Made by a program: the position numbers and the translations under genes. From Mucilaginibacter sp. MD40 (GTDB lineage Bacteria; Bacteroidota; Bacteroidia; Sphingobacteriales; Sphingobacteriaceae): a DNA stretch of 64,000 nucleotides. Positions within the stretch are counted from its first letter, which is position 1, and each line of letters starts with the position of its first letter. Below, in pieces: positions 7,937 through 17,959 of this stretch. Location of the stretch: positions 3,119,852 through 3,183,851 of the forward strand of contig NZ_NRSW01000001.1 of the NCBI RefSeq assembly GCF_002288635.1. Reading direction: 5' to 3'. The notes beneath the pieces were generated by a model. The model was not told the origin of the DNA, ran no database searches, and saw nothing but the letters and a program-made list of their open reading frames with translations.

Positions 7937-10564
7937 ATGGAATACGTAGTGAATAATACTAACCTACTATACCCTAAGGAAAAAACGTTATTTGAGCTTT
8001 TTACTGAAAGCGTAACAAAATATCCTGATAACACCGCGTTAACATTTCACCATGTTAGCTATACTTATACTGAGCTTAACCAAACCGTTAACCGCTTAAC
8101 CCGCGAACTGCTTAAACAGGGTGCCGGCAAAGGTGTGGTAATTGGCCTTGCGCTTGACAGGTGCGCAGAGATGGTAATATCGTTGCTGGCTATTTTAAAA
8201 TCCGGTAGTATTTACGTACCGCTTGATCCGGAATATCCAAAAGATCGAATAGAGTTTATGCTGGATGATTCAAATGCCCGCATATTGCTAACCTCACAAA
8301 AATACAAAGGCCACTTTGCCTCCAATACCAGGGAAATTTTAATAGAGGATGCGCTGGTTGCTTCGAAAGATCATCCGGCAGATGAACCGGAGAAAACCGT
8401 CACAGGAGCTCATCTTGCTTACATTCTGTATACTTCGGGCTCAACAGGCAAGCCAAAAGGCGTGCAGATAGCGCATCATAGTTTGGTAAACGTAATGCTG
8501 AGCCTGCAAAAGCAGCCGGGTATCAAGCCGGGCGACAGGATGCTGGCCGTAGCAACCATTTCTTTTGATATAGCAGGGGTTGATCTGTACCTGCCGCTCA
8601 GCAGCGGAGCCGAAATTGTGCTTGCGGATTCAATAACCGCGAAAGATGGCCGGGCCCTGTTGGACATTGTACGCACACAAAACATCAATATTTTACAGGC
8701 TACTCCCTACACCTGGCGCATGATGCTGGAAGTGGGTTGGGACGAATACCTGCCACTTACCGTATTCACCGGTGGCGAGGCGCTCGCCAAAGATCTGGCC
8801 GAACGGTTGATACCACGCAGTAAAGAGGTTTGGAACATGTATGGGCCTACCGAAACTACTATCTATTCTATTATTAAGCATATTACCGATGCCAATGATA
8901 TTACCATTGGCTGGCCTGTTGCCAACACCCAGGTGTATATTCTTGATGAAGAAAAGAACAACCTTACCAACGGAGAGATAGGTGAAATATACATTGGCGG
9001 CGACGGCGTTGCACGTGGTTATCTCAACCGGCCCGAACTTAATGCCGAACGCTTTATTGATAACCCGTTTACACCAGGTGAGAAAATATACCGCACCGGC
9101 GACCTGGCCAAAATAAAACCCGATGGGGATATTGTTTACCTGGGGCGTATTGATCACCAGGTAAAAGTACGCGGCTACCGTATTGAACTGGGCGAGATTG
9201 AACATAACCTGGGTAAGCAGGAAGGCATTAAACAAGCCGTAGTGATAGCCCGTGAAGATACGCCTGGCATTCCCCGCCTGGTTGCCTATTTAGTACTGGA
9301 ATCTGGCCAAACTGGTATACCAGACAAAACCGACTTAGATAAATGGGACAAAGCACTATTGGATGTTTTGCCTGAATACATGGTACCTGATGATTATGTG
9401 TTACTGGATGCCATACCATCGACTCCCAACGGAAAAACTGACCGCAAGGCCTTACCTAAGCCCGATTACAGTCACATTAACCGTGATGGTGAATATGTTG
9501 CGCCCCGTACCAGTAACGAGCAACTGGTTGCCGACATTTGGGAAGAGATGATGGGCCTGGAAAAAGTGAGCATTTTCGATAACTTTTTCCAGTTAGGGGG
9601 CCGCTCTTTGGTAGCCGTGAAAATTATGGCGCGCCTGGAGCAGGAAACAGGTAAACGCCTACCGTTGGCCACTTTATTTGAATACTCAACCGTTGAGAAA
9701 CTGGCTTCGCGACTGGAAATTGACGCCGAGGCTATCACCTGGGAATCATTAGTACCCATTAAACCCAGGGGCAGTAAAATGCCGCTGTATATTGTGCATG
9801 GCGCAGGCTTAAACGTATTGCTTTTTAACGCACTGGCCATGAATATGGACGACGAACAGCCTGTTTATGGTTTACAGGCAAAAGGCCTTAATGGTATTGA
9901 TGAACCGCTTGATGTGATGGAAGAAATTGCCGCCAACTATGTGGATGAAATTATTAACCACGACCCGGTAGGCCCTTACGCCGTAGCAGGTTATTCGCTC
10001 GGGGGCTTAATTGCGTACGAAATGGCCAAGCAAATGCTGGCAATGGGAAAAGATGTAAAGATGCTGGCCATGTTTGATACCTATGCCGACCAAACCCAAA
10101 AGTTTGATTCGCCCGTTAAGCGGTTTATTGATAACACCTGGTTGCTGGTTAAACAAATAGCTTATACGCCGGTACTGTTTGCTCAGGACCCTGCACGTAC
10201 CATTGAGTACAAAAGCCGTGAAATAGGCCGCAGACTAAAAAAACTATTTAAAAACGTGTTGCCTGCTGATAAAAAAGAAGGCTTCTCGGCTTATACGGAT
10301 GATATACATGAACGTAGCCTGGCCGCGCAGAAAAACTATTTGCTTACACCGGTAAATATTGCCATTGAGCTTTTTCGTGCCAAAAAGAAAACGTTTTACA
10401 TGGACGATTTTAAATTCCTGGGCTGGAAGCCTTTCGCATTAAAAGGCGTGCGTGTGCACGATATACCCGGTGAGCATAATACCATTTTCGCGCCGCCTAA
10501 CGATAAGGAATTTGCCCAGGTATTGCAGAAATGTTTAGATGAGGCTGCCGCCGGTAAAAGCTAA
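7937..10564 (+). CDS. Stand-alone NRPS-like enzyme, adenylation-PCP-thioesterase
   Basis: 875 residues with no condensation domain. Adenylation domain about 10-510: A3 YTSGSTGKPKG near 165, A5 YGPTE near 302, A7 YRTGD near 385, A8 RGYRIELGE near 411 and A10 NGKTDRKALP near 498. Carrier domain about 525-600 with phosphopantetheine Ser557 in LGGRSL. Type I thioesterase about 620-870 with Ser687 in GYSLGG and a likely catalytic His847 in GEHN. The binding-pocket start reads SFDIAGVD, keeping the Asp that holds an alpha-amino group. That favours an amino acid over an alpha-keto acid such as fungal or Ralstonia A-T-TE enzymes use. It follows the GT2 gene by 87 bases. Product unknown; possibilities are an aminoacyl decoration of the polysaccharide or a self-condensed small molecule. 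Confidence 0.9.
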   Translation: MEYVVNNTNLLYPKEKTLFELFTESVTKYPDNTALTFHHVSYTYTELNQTVNRLTRELLKQGAGKGVVIGLALDRCAEMVISLLAILKSGSIYVPLDPEYPKDRIEFMLDDSNARILLTSQKYKGHFASNTREILIEDALVASKDHPADEPEKTVTGAHLAYILYTSGSTGKPKGVQIAHHSLVNVMLSLQKQPGIKPGDRMLAVATISFDIAGVDLYLPLSSGAEIVLADSITAKDGRALLDIVRTQNINILQATPYTWRMMLEVGWDEYLPLTVFTGGEALAKDLAERLIPRSKEVWNMYGPTETTIYSIIKHITDANDITIGWPVANTQVYILDEEKNNLTNGEIGEIYIGGDGVARGYLNRPELNAERFIDNPFTPGEKIYRTGDLAKIKPDGDIVYLGRIDHQVKVRGYRIELGEIEHNLGKQEGIKQAVVIAREDTPGIPRLVAYLVLESGQTGIPDKTDLDKWDKALLDVLPEYMVPDDYVLLDAIPSTPNGKTDRKALPKPDYSHINRDGEYVAPRTSNEQLVADIWEEMMGLEKVSIFDNFFQLGGRSLVAVKIMARLEQETGKRLPLATLFEYSTVEKLASRLEIDAEAITWESLVPIKPRGSKMPLYIVHGAGLNVLLFNALAMNMDDEQPVYGLQAKGLNGIDEPLDVMEEIAANYVDEIINHDPVGPYAVAGYSLGGLIAYEMAKQMLAMGKDVKMLAMFDTYADQTQKFDSPVKRFIDNTWLLVKQIAYTPVLFAQDPARTIEYKSREIGRRLKKLFKNVLPADKKEGFSAYTDDIHERSLAAQKNYLLTPVNIAIELFRAKKKTFYMDDFKFLGWKPFALKGVRVHDIPGEHNTIFAPPNDKEFAQVLQKCLDEAAAGKS

Positions 10565-10953
10565 AAAAGCGGCTTGCCTATTTCCCAATGATGGCCAAAC
10601 GGATTAATAAAATGTCCAAGGCGGTAGCCATAATCCTGATCGGCAACCGGGTAAATAGTGATAATGCCGGCATCAATAGCTTGATTAGCAATAGCATCGG
10701 GATCGGATACCATTAAACCGATCCTTACACTTACGCCGTTTTGTTTATCCGGCCCAACAGTGCCATTCTCCGGCGATTCATCTGCTACAATAAATTGTGC
10801 TTCCTCTACAGCTAATACGCCAACCGTATGTCCGTCGGCTGTATTACTGGTTAGCAACTGAGCGCCAAACGCTTGCTGATAAAAGGCTATTGCGGCTAAG
10901 GCATTGTTCACGGTGATTGTGGGTAATATATGTGCTTTAAATCCGGCATCCAT
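10561..10953 (-). CDS. VOC-family protein (glyoxalase/PhnB-like)
   Basis: 130 residues with two beta-alpha-beta-beta-beta halves of the vicinal-oxygen-chelate fold. The first half has FYQQAFGAQ and the second ends NPFGHHWEIGKP, the usual closing pattern of PhnB/YdcJ-like bleomycin-resistance relatives. Members bind a divalent metal or small ligands; the reaction cannot be predicted. It converges on the NRPS-like gene and the two stops overlap by 4 bases, so the coding frames share an end but not a promoter. It is divergent from the alpha-2-macroglobulin gene across a 93-base spacer. Confidence 0.85.
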   Translation of the reverse strand: MDAGFKAHILPTITVNNALAAIAFYQQAFGAQLLTSNTADGHTVGVLAVEEAQFIVADESPENGTVGPDKQNGVSVRIGLMVSDPDAIANQAIDAGIITIYPVADQDYGYRLGHFINPFGHHWEIGKPLF

Positions 10954-11046
10954 AATTATAAATTTATTTGATCGTTCAAAAAGATAAGGACTAAAATTGC
11001 TTTAAACTTCTAAAAGTTTTAAATTCATGGCAATTTACCTTACTCT

Positions 11047-14000
11047 ATGAAAAACCTTATTAAACTTGTCAGCTATCGCAGAGGACAAGTTATTGTAGCT
11101 GTTTCCCTTATTTTAATCGCGCTGGTCATCTTCTTTGCCCGTCGCCACAAACACCAAAATCAAAAGGTTGATGTTGCTTTTAGTAAATATATAGAATCAT
11201 ACACCACGGGTGTAATTTCTAAAAAAAGTCCTATCCGCATAAAACTTGCCGGCGAGTTGCAGGTGGCTCATGCCCAAAATGAAGAACTCAAAGACGATAT
11301 CTTTGATTTTTCGCCATCGGTTAAAGGAAAGGCGTATTGGATTGATGATCGCACAATAGAATTCAGGCCCGCGGAGGCCATGGATGCTAATGAAGATTAC
11401 GCCGTTGATTTCGCTTTGGGAAAGGTAGTAAAGGTTGAAAGTGGCTTTGAGCATTTCAAATTCAATTTCCAAACAGTAAAGCCCGATTTCACCATTTCTT
11501 TCGCAGGTCTTCGTTCTGCTACTTCAACCTCTACAGACAGGATGAAGCTGATAGGTACCATACAGACCGCTGATGTGGAAGACCCGGCCAAAGTGGAGAA
11601 ATTGATAAAAATAAACTATCCAACAGCGACCAAAATTAGCTGGCAGCACAATGGGTTGGCAAAATCACACCAGTTTACAGTTGACAATATTACACGTACA
11701 GAAAGCGCCACTCCCCTCGCTGTAGATTGGGACGGAGATGCTTTAGATATTGATAAGAAGGGCAAGCAGGATTATGAGGTACCTGCAAAAGGCGATTTTA
11801 AAGTACTGGAAGTACGCACCGTGCAGGATAACGACCAGTATGTATCCGTGCAGTTTTCAGACCCTATATTGGTTGGCCAGGAATTGAACGGCCTTATAGG
11901 TATCACCAATGTTGCCGATGCTGCCTATACTATTGATGGCAGCATTGTTAAAGTTTATGCGCCGGAGCGTTTACAAGGTAATTATAATGTATTTATTAAT
12001 GAGGGCATTTACAGCATCAGTCATCAAAAAATAAAAAAGGCTTACACGGCTAACGTTTTCTTTGAGAACCGCTTACCGCAGGTGATCATCCCGGGCAAGG
12101 GTGTTATCCTGCCCGATTCCGGTAAATTAATGATGCCTTTTGAAGCCGTTAACCTGAACGCGGTTGATGTAAGCATTATTAAAATTTACGAGAACAATGT
12201 TCCGCAATACTTCCAGAGCAATGGCTTTGATGGCGGCGTGGAGTTAAGGCAAGTGGGTAAACCTGTTGTACAGAAAACCATCAGGCTTGATGTGGACAAA
12301 GGACTCAACCTCACCAAAAAGAACCGCTTTATGCTGGATGTTGATCAGCTAATGCGCGCCGAACCCGGTGCTATTTATCGCGTTATTATCGGTTTCCGTA
12401 AAGAATACTCGCTTTACAACTGCAGCGCTGGCAAACTGGTTGCCAAAAGCAACGATGATGATGGCGAGGACTACGAAGGTGGTGAATACGGGGGCAACAA
12501 CACCGGCAGCGTTAATGATGAGGATGACGACTTTTGGCAGCGTTATGATAATTATTATCCGGAAGGCTATAGCTGGCAGGACCGTAACGACCCCTGCACA
12601 GAATCGTACTTTACTAAAAATCGTTGGGCTACGCGCAACATCATCGCATCAAACATCGGCTTAATTGCTAAACGCGGCAACGATAACACCATGACGGTTG
12701 CGGTAACCAACATCCTGAGTGCCGAGCCAATGGGCGGCGTTGAGCTCGAATTGCTGGATTACCAGAAGCAGCTTATCCTTAAGTCAAAGTCTGACGGCGA
12801 TGGTATGGCCACCTTTAGCCTGAAGCGTAAACCGTACCTGCTGGTGGCCAAAAAAGGTAACGAGCGTGGTTATCTAAAGCTTGACGATGGCGGTTCGCTT
12901 CCACTCTCCCGCTTTAATGTTGGCGGCGAACAAGTACAGAACGGCCTTAAAGGTTTTCTGTATGGCGAACGTGGTGTATGGCGCCCCGGCGATTCTATAT
13001 TCGTAACTTTTATTCTGGAAGACAAACTTAAAACCCTGCCTGCAGATCACCCGGTGGAGTTTGAATTGTACAATCCAAGCGGGCAACTCTATAAAAAGAT
13101 AACCCGTACCAGTTCTGTCGATGGTTTTTATAGTTTCCATACCGCTACTGAAACCAGTTCTCCTACCGGCAACTGGAGCGCGGTGGTAAAAGTGGGCGGC
13201 GCATCTTTCCAAAAGAACATCAAGGTGGAAACCATTATGCCAAACAGGCTTAAGATCAAGCTCGACTTTGGCAACGTTAAAGAACTTACCAAAAACGATG
13301 GCATCAACGGTACCCTAAGCGCACAATGGCTTTTTGGTGGCGCGGCGCAAAATTTAAAGGCAAAGGTTGATGCATTCCTGTCATCACAAAAAACAAACTT
13401 TAAAGGTTTTGAGGATTATAACTTTGATGACCCTACCCTGGCATTTAACACGCAAACCCAAACCGTTTTTGATGGCAAACTAAACGAGAACGGCGTAGCA
13501 CAGGTAAACCCGGATATCAACGTTGAGAAACAGGCTCCCGGACAGTTGCGTGCAAACTTCGTAGTTAAAGTGTTTGAGGCAGGCGGTAACTTCAGCATAC
13601 AACAAGCCAGTATGCCTTATAACGTTTACAGTGGTTATGTAGGCATAAAAACGCCTAAAGGCAGCGACCTGAGCGGGATGCTGGTAACGGATAAAGACCA
13701 CCAGATTGACATAGCCGACGTGGATGTAAATGGTTCGCCGTTAGCAGGCAGCCACAATGTTGAGGTTGAACTTTACAAGATACAATGGCGCTGGTGGTGG
13801 GACGAAACCGGTAACGAACTAAGCAACTTTACGCAGGACCGTTACAACAAGCTTGTAAAAACAGACAATGTACAGTTAAGCAACGGCCGGGGAAAGTGGA
13901 ACTTAAGGATAAACAAAGCCGACTGGGGCCGTTACCTTATCCGGATAAAAGACCCGCAAACCGGCCACTCTACCGGTAAGATCATCTATGTGGATTGGCC

Positions 14001-16665
14001 AAATTGGTCTGAGCGCTTGCAAAACACCGACCCTACAGAGGCGGCCATGCTGTCGTTTACCTCTGATAAGCCGAATTATAAAGTAGGCGAAGAAGCTACC
14101 CTTACCATACCAACCGGTGGCGATGGCAGGGCTTTGATCAGTTTTGAGAATGGCAGCAAAGTGCTTAAAACCACCTGGATAGATACCAAAAAAGGTGAAA
14201 CACGCTACAGCTTCAAGATTGACGAAACGATGGCGCCAAACGTTTTTGTGAACGTTACCCTGCTGCAACGGCATGCGCAAACCGTAAACGACCTGCCTAT
14301 CCGTATGTACGGCGCTATCCCGCTGGTAGTAGATGACCCTGCTACCGTGCTGAAACCTGTGATCAGCATGCCGGATAAGATACGGCCGGAAACGCAATCT
14401 GCTATTACGGTTTCAGAAGCCTCCGGCAAGGAAATGACCTACACCATAGCTATTGTAGATGAAGGTTTATTGGACATAACTAATTATAAAACACCTGATC
14501 CGCACGAGGCATTTTACGCTCGGGAAGCATTAGGCGTTAAAACCTGGGATCTGTTTGACTACGTAATAGGTGCCTTTGGCGGCGGTTTAGAGCGTATTTT
14601 AAGCATTGGCGGTGATGGTACTAATGGCGTTAAAAAGGATGTTACCGTAAACCGGTTTAAACCTGTAGTAAAATTCCTGGGGCCTTTCCACCTTGATGCG
14701 GGCGATAAACAAACTACTAAATTTACTTTACCGCAATATGTGGGTTCGGTTAAGGCGATGGTTATTGCCGGCCATGGCGGCGCTTATGGCGCTGCTGAAA
14801 AAGCAGTAGCTGTTAAAAAACCACTGATGATATTGGCAACGCTCCCGCGTGTATTGGGTCCGTCAGAAAAAATTCAATTGCCGGTTACCGTCTTCGCGAT
14901 GGAAAACAACGTCAAAGCGGTGACTGTACAGGTACAATCAAACGTGTTCAGCAATTTAGCCGGTAACAACACCAAGGTGATCAAATTTGCAAAACCGGGT
15001 GACCAACTGGTAACCTTTGACCTTGATGTGAAAGATTTTGTGGGCGTTGGCAAAGTGAAGATCATAGCTAAAGCGGGTAGCGAAACTGCCGCTTACGATG
15101 TTGAGCTGAACGTACGAAACCCCAATCCACCGGTAACCCGTATTTTTGAGAAGGAGCTTACACCGGGTGCTGCTTACGGTGCTATTTACAATGCCATCGG
15201 CATTAGCGGTACCAATAAGGCCGTGCTGGAGGTATCAAGCATACCTTCGCTAAATCTGGCCAAACGCCTCAACTATCTTATCACCTACCCGCATGGTTGT
15301 GTTGAGCAAACTACATCATCAGGTTTCCCGCAACTGTACCTGAATGACCTGCTTGATCTTACTCCGCGCCAGAAAGCGGAAACGGAGCGCAATATTAAGT
15401 CTACCATTGCACGCCTAAACGGCTTCCGCGTGGCGGGTGGCGGTTTAAGTTACTGGCCCGATGGTGGCAATGCCGACGAGTGGGGAACCAATTATGCCGG
15501 CCACTTCCTGATATTGGCGCAAACCAAAGGCTACAGCCTGCCATCTGGCATGCTGGACGACTGGAAACGCTATCAAAAACAAAAAGCGGTTGACTGGTCG
15601 CCTAACCCTAACAGCAACATACACGATGGTTATTATTATACCGATCTGGTGCAGGCTTACCGTTTATACCTGCTGGCACTGGCTGGCTCTCCTGAATTAG
15701 GCGCCATGAACCGTTTAAGGGAGTATAATTACCTGAGCAACGAAGGCCGCTGGAGATTAGCCGCTGCTTACAAATTGGCCGGCCAACCCGAGGTTGCCCT
15801 ACGCCTGATAGCCAGGCTGCCAACAACTGTTAAACCTTACAACAGCATGTATGGCACTTACGGCAGCGACCTGCGCGATGAGGCTATGATATTGGAAACC
15901 CTAACCCTCCTTGGACAACAGCAACGCGCAGCAGGTTTGGTTAGGACGGTAGCAGCCAAACTATCGCAGGATAGCTGGTACAGTACCCAAACCACCGCAT
16001 ACTCGCTAATAGCCATAGCGCAGTATTGTGGCATTAATAAAAATGGCGGAAAAGTGCAATTCACTTATAATGCCGGTAATAGTAAAGGTAATATCAACGC
16101 TAAATCATACGTATGGCAGCAGGAACTCGCGCCTAATGGCGGTAAATTCTCCTTAAAGAATACCGGCAATAACCGGCTTTACGTAAGGCTGATACAGCAA
16201 GGACAGCCTTCATCCGGACAGGATGTAAAAACTTATGTAAACCCCGATGTACTGCAGATGAAGGTGGCTTACTTCTCTTTAGGCGGGAATCTTATCGACC
16301 CAACATCGCTAAAACAGGGTACTGACTTTGTTGCGCAGGTAACCATTAAAAATCCGGGTAAACGCGGTCGTTACGATAACCTGGCGCTTACGCAGATATT
16401 CCCGTCAGGCTGGGAAATATTGAACAGCCGTATGCTGAATAACGACGAAGCCTTTAAATCATCGCCATCAGACTACCGCGACATCCGTGATGACAGGGTG
16501 AATACCTATTTCAGCCTGCCGGACGGTAAGGAAGTGGTTTACTATGTTATGCTAAACGCGGCCTACGCGGGTAAGTATTACCTGCCCGCAGCCTACACCG
16601 AAGCCATGTATGACCACAACATCAACGCGCTGATACAGGGTAAATGGGTTGAAGTGGTGAAATAG
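11047..16665 (+). CDS. Bacterial alpha-2-macroglobulin with thioester motif
   Basis: 1872 residues. One membrane helix (about 14-32, no lipobox) anchors it to the inner membrane facing the periplasm. A series of macroglobulin beta-domains follows, including GERGVWRPGDSIFVT near 645, the 'bait' region and IAIVDEGLLDITNY near 1140. The complement-like alpha-helical thioester domain carries GCVEQTTS: Cys1418 and Gln1421 can form the internal thioester that traps attacking proteases (YfhM type). Around 490-530 there is an acidic Asp/Glu/Gly/Tyr-rich insert. In many bacteria the gene is paired with pbpC (penicillin-binding protein 1C), but here it is followed by a terminator and an unrelated gene. 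Probable role: periplasmic protease trapping and envelope defence. Confidence 0.92.
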   Translation: MKNLIKLVSYRRGQVIVAVSLILIALVIFFARRHKHQNQKVDVAFSKYIESYTTGVISKKSPIRIKLAGELQVAHAQNEELKDDIFDFSPSVKGKAYWIDDRTIEFRPAEAMDANEDYAVDFALGKVVKVESGFEHFKFNFQTVKPDFTISFAGLRSATSTSTDRMKLIGTIQTADVEDPAKVEKLIKINYPTATKISWQHNGLAKSHQFTVDNITRTESATPLAVDWDGDALDIDKKGKQDYEVPAKGDFKVLEVRTVQDNDQYVSVQFSDPILVGQELNGLIGITNVADAAYTIDGSIVKVYAPERLQGNYNVFINEGIYSISHQKIKKAYTANVFFENRLPQVIIPGKGVILPDSGKLMMPFEAVNLNAVDVSIIKIYENNVPQYFQSNGFDGGVELRQVGKPVVQKTIRLDVDKGLNLTKKNRFMLDVDQLMRAEPGAIYRVIIGFRKEYSLYNCSAGKLVAKSNDDDGEDYEGGEYGGNNTGSVNDEDDDFWQRYDNYYPEGYSWQDRNDPCTESYFTKNRWATRNIIASNIGLIAKRGNDNTMTVAVTNILSAEPMGGVELELLDYQKQLILKSKSDGDGMATFSLKRKPYLLVAKKGNERGYLKLDDGGSLPLSRFNVGGEQVQNGLKGFLYGERGVWRPGDSIFVTFILEDKLKTLPADHPVEFELYNPSGQLYKKITRTSSVDGFYSFHTATETSSPTGNWSAVVKVGGASFQKNIKVETIMPNRLKIKLDFGNVKELTKNDGINGTLSAQWLFGGAAQNLKAKVDAFLSSQKTNFKGFEDYNFDDPTLAFNTQTQTVFDGKLNENGVAQVNPDINVEKQAPGQLRANFVVKVFEAGGNFSIQQASMPYNVYSGYVGIKTPKGSDLSGMLVTDKDHQIDIADVDVNGSPLAGSHNVEVELYKIQWRWWWDETGNELSNFTQDRYNKLVKTDNVQLSNGRGKWNLRINKADWGRYLIRIKDPQTGHSTGKIIYVDWPNWSERLQNTDPTEAAMLSFTSDKPNYKVGEEATLTIPTGGDGRALISFENGSKVLKTTWIDTKKGETRYSFKIDETMAPNVFVNVTLLQRHAQTVNDLPIRMYGAIPLVVDDPATVLKPVISMPDKIRPETQSAITVSEASGKEMTYTIAIVDEGLLDITNYKTPDPHEAFYAREALGVKTWDLFDYVIGAFGGGLERILSIGGDGTNGVKKDVTVNRFKPVVKFLGPFHLDAGDKQTTKFTLPQYVGSVKAMVIAGHGGAYGAAEKAVAVKKPLMILATLPRVLGPSEKIQLPVTVFAMENNVKAVTVQVQSNVFSNLAGNNTKVIKFAKPGDQLVTFDLDVKDFVGVGKVKIIAKAGSETAAYDVELNVRNPNPPVTRIFEKELTPGAAYGAIYNAIGISGTNKAVLEVSSIPSLNLAKRLNYLITYPHGCVEQTTSSGFPQLYLNDLLDLTPRQKAETERNIKSTIARLNGFRVAGGGLSYWPDGGNADEWGTNYAGHFLILAQTKGYSLPSGMLDDWKRYQKQKAVDWSPNPNSNIHDGYYYTDLVQAYRLYLLALAGSPELGAMNRLREYNYLSNEGRWRLAAAYKLAGQPEVALRLIARLPTTVKPYNSMYGTYGSDLRDEAMILETLTLLGQQQRAAGLVRTVAAKLSQDSWYSTQTTAYSLIAIAQYCGINKNGGKVQFTYNAGNSKGNINAKSYVWQQELAPNGGKFSLKNTGNNRLYVRLIQQGQPSSGQDVKTYVNPDVLQMKVAYFSLGGNLIDPTSLKQGTDFVAQVTIKNPGKRGRYDNLALTQIFPSGWEILNSRMLNNDEAFKSSPSDYRDIRDDRVNTYFSLPDGKEVVYYVMLNAAYAGKYYLPAAYTEAMYDHNINALIQGKWVEVVK

Positions 16666-16719
16666 GTGGTAGAGATTGGAGGTCGGTTGATTAGAGATCA
16701 GGTTGTCGAAATAAATTGT

Positions 16720-16882
16720 GTCATTGCGAACGATAGCGTGGCAATCTTACAGGACAAATACATAACAATGCATATTCAACAGTGTACCACCAATGCTGAT
16801 GGGTTGGATCCGAGTGCTGACTGGTATGATTAGCTTGTTATTTCCTTTTCTATGAGATTGCCACGCTATCGCTCGCAACGAC
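16720..16882. repeat. REP-like inverted repeat pair
   Basis: Two 28-base arms, 16720-16747 and 16855-16882, are reverse complements with only two mismatches and face each other across 107 bases. Each arm carries GCGATAGC or its A-variant next to GTGGCAATCT. The spacer shows no coding frame I trust. The pattern resembles the interspersed repetitive extragenic palindromes of Bacteroidota that are mobilised by RAYT transposases; no such transposase lies in the window. Whether it is high copy needs a genome search. Confidence 0.62.
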
Positions 16883-16892
16883 ATCGTTTAAT

Positions 16893-16933
16893 AAAAAACA
16901 AAGGCCTTGCTAAAAGCAAGGCCTTTGTTTTTT
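16893..16933. terminator. Bidirectional intrinsic terminator
   Basis: An 18-base arm (AAAAAACAAAGGCCTTGC) pairs with its complement around a 5-base loop, with A-run and T-run at the two ends. It lies between the ends of the alpha-2-macroglobulin gene (+) and the DUF1080 gene (-) and can stop transcription from both sides. Confidence 0.87.
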
Positions 16934-16944
16934 GGTTACGACTA

Positions 16945-17910
16945 CTACTTAGCCGGTGTTATTACAATATTCCTGTAGTCGATAGGGCCATGGTCGCCTT
17001 GCAGCATTAGCGGGCCTGGTTCGCCTTCGTTGCTATCAAGGGCACCACCTGTGATACCCGGAATTACCTGCTGACAGATCACCTCTTTCCCGTTGGCTAC
17101 AATGGTCACTACCCGTCCAACTAAAATAATGTCGTAAGACTGCCATTCGCCGGCGTTTTTAGCCATCATGAGGTTAGGCTGCATAAAACCATAGATAGAG
17201 CTAAACTGGTTCATCAGCGGTTCAGGATCGCCTGTTTTGGTATCAATGATCTGCGTTTCGTAACGGCCACGCAGATAAACGCCGCTATTGCTGCCTTTCT
17301 GGTACCTGAATTCGATGTGCAGCTTAAAGTTTTTAAACTTTTGGTCGGTAATGAGGTTAGCGCCTGATTGTTTGCTGCGCAATATACCATTCTCTACCAC
17401 CCACTGGTTCTTGCCATCTGCATGCCATCCCTTGGTATCTTTACCGTTGAACAATCTGATCGGGGTACCCCAAACCGGTGCTTTTGTAGGTAACAATTCC
17501 GGAGCGCGCACGCCGGTAAAGCTGTATGTTTTACCATCGGTATAAACCATGCTGCCTTTTATAGCATCGCCGTTCGCTTCAAATTCAAAATCCATATTGC
17601 GGGTACCCGGCTCCCATTGTGGTGGTATAGAAAAACTGTATTTGCCATTCTCCGCTTTTACTTCCGCTATAGGGCGTGCGCTGCCAAATGCATACGTAAA
17701 ACGGCCAATCATGGTATGAAATCCTGATTTTTGCACTTCCAGCCATGAAGGTTGCATCTTACCATCTTTCTCCATGGTAATATCCCAGCGGCCTATTACA
17801 TCCGGGGCTTTTTTTACTTCCTGCGCATGTGCGGTATTCCCTACTAATGCAGCAAATACCATCGTAAGTGTACCTTTAAAAAATTTGTTAATGAGTGATT
17901 GTTTATTCAT
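16945..17910 (-). CDS. Secreted DUF1080 (3-keto-disaccharide hydrolase-like) protein
   Basis: 321 residues with a signal peptide (cleavage after about 29, NTAHAQ). The C-terminal 180 residues are a DUF1080/PF06439 domain: RLFNGKDTKGWHADG, then GSNSGVYLRGRYETQI and a closing GPIDYRNIVI, all characteristic of this concanavalin-like fold, found in 3-keto-glucoside hydrolases and in many Bacteroidota and Planctomycetes exported proteins. The N-terminal 120 residues form a separate beta-rich region. Members act on oxidised disaccharides outside the cytoplasm. No sugar-utilisation genes flank it, so the substrate is unknown. Divergent from the TPR gene. Confidence 0.85.
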   Translation of the reverse strand: MNKQSLINKFFKGTLTMVFAALVGNTAHAQEVKKAPDVIGRWDITMEKDGKMQPSWLEVQKSGFHTMIGRFTYAFGSARPIAEVKAENGKYSFSIPPQWEPGTRNMDFEFEANGDAIKGSMVYTDGKTYSFTGVRAPELLPTKAPVWGTPIRLFNGKDTKGWHADGKNQWVVENGILRSKQSGANLITDQKFKNFKLHIEFRYQKGSNSGVYLRGRYETQIIDTKTGDPEPLMNQFSSIYGFMQPNLMMAKNAGEWQSYDIILVGRVVTIVANGKEVICQQVIPGITGGALDSNEGEPGPLMLQGDHGPIDYRNIVITPAK

Positions 17911-17959
17911 AATTGGTTATTGAGTAGTTAAAGCTACAAAACATTTGCAATTACGAAGT

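Noticed and set aside
8693..9235. 180-codon minus-strand frame inside the NRPS-like gene
   Set aside because: Lies wholly within a gene with complete domain motifs, shows no coding family and is a mirror of biased third positions.
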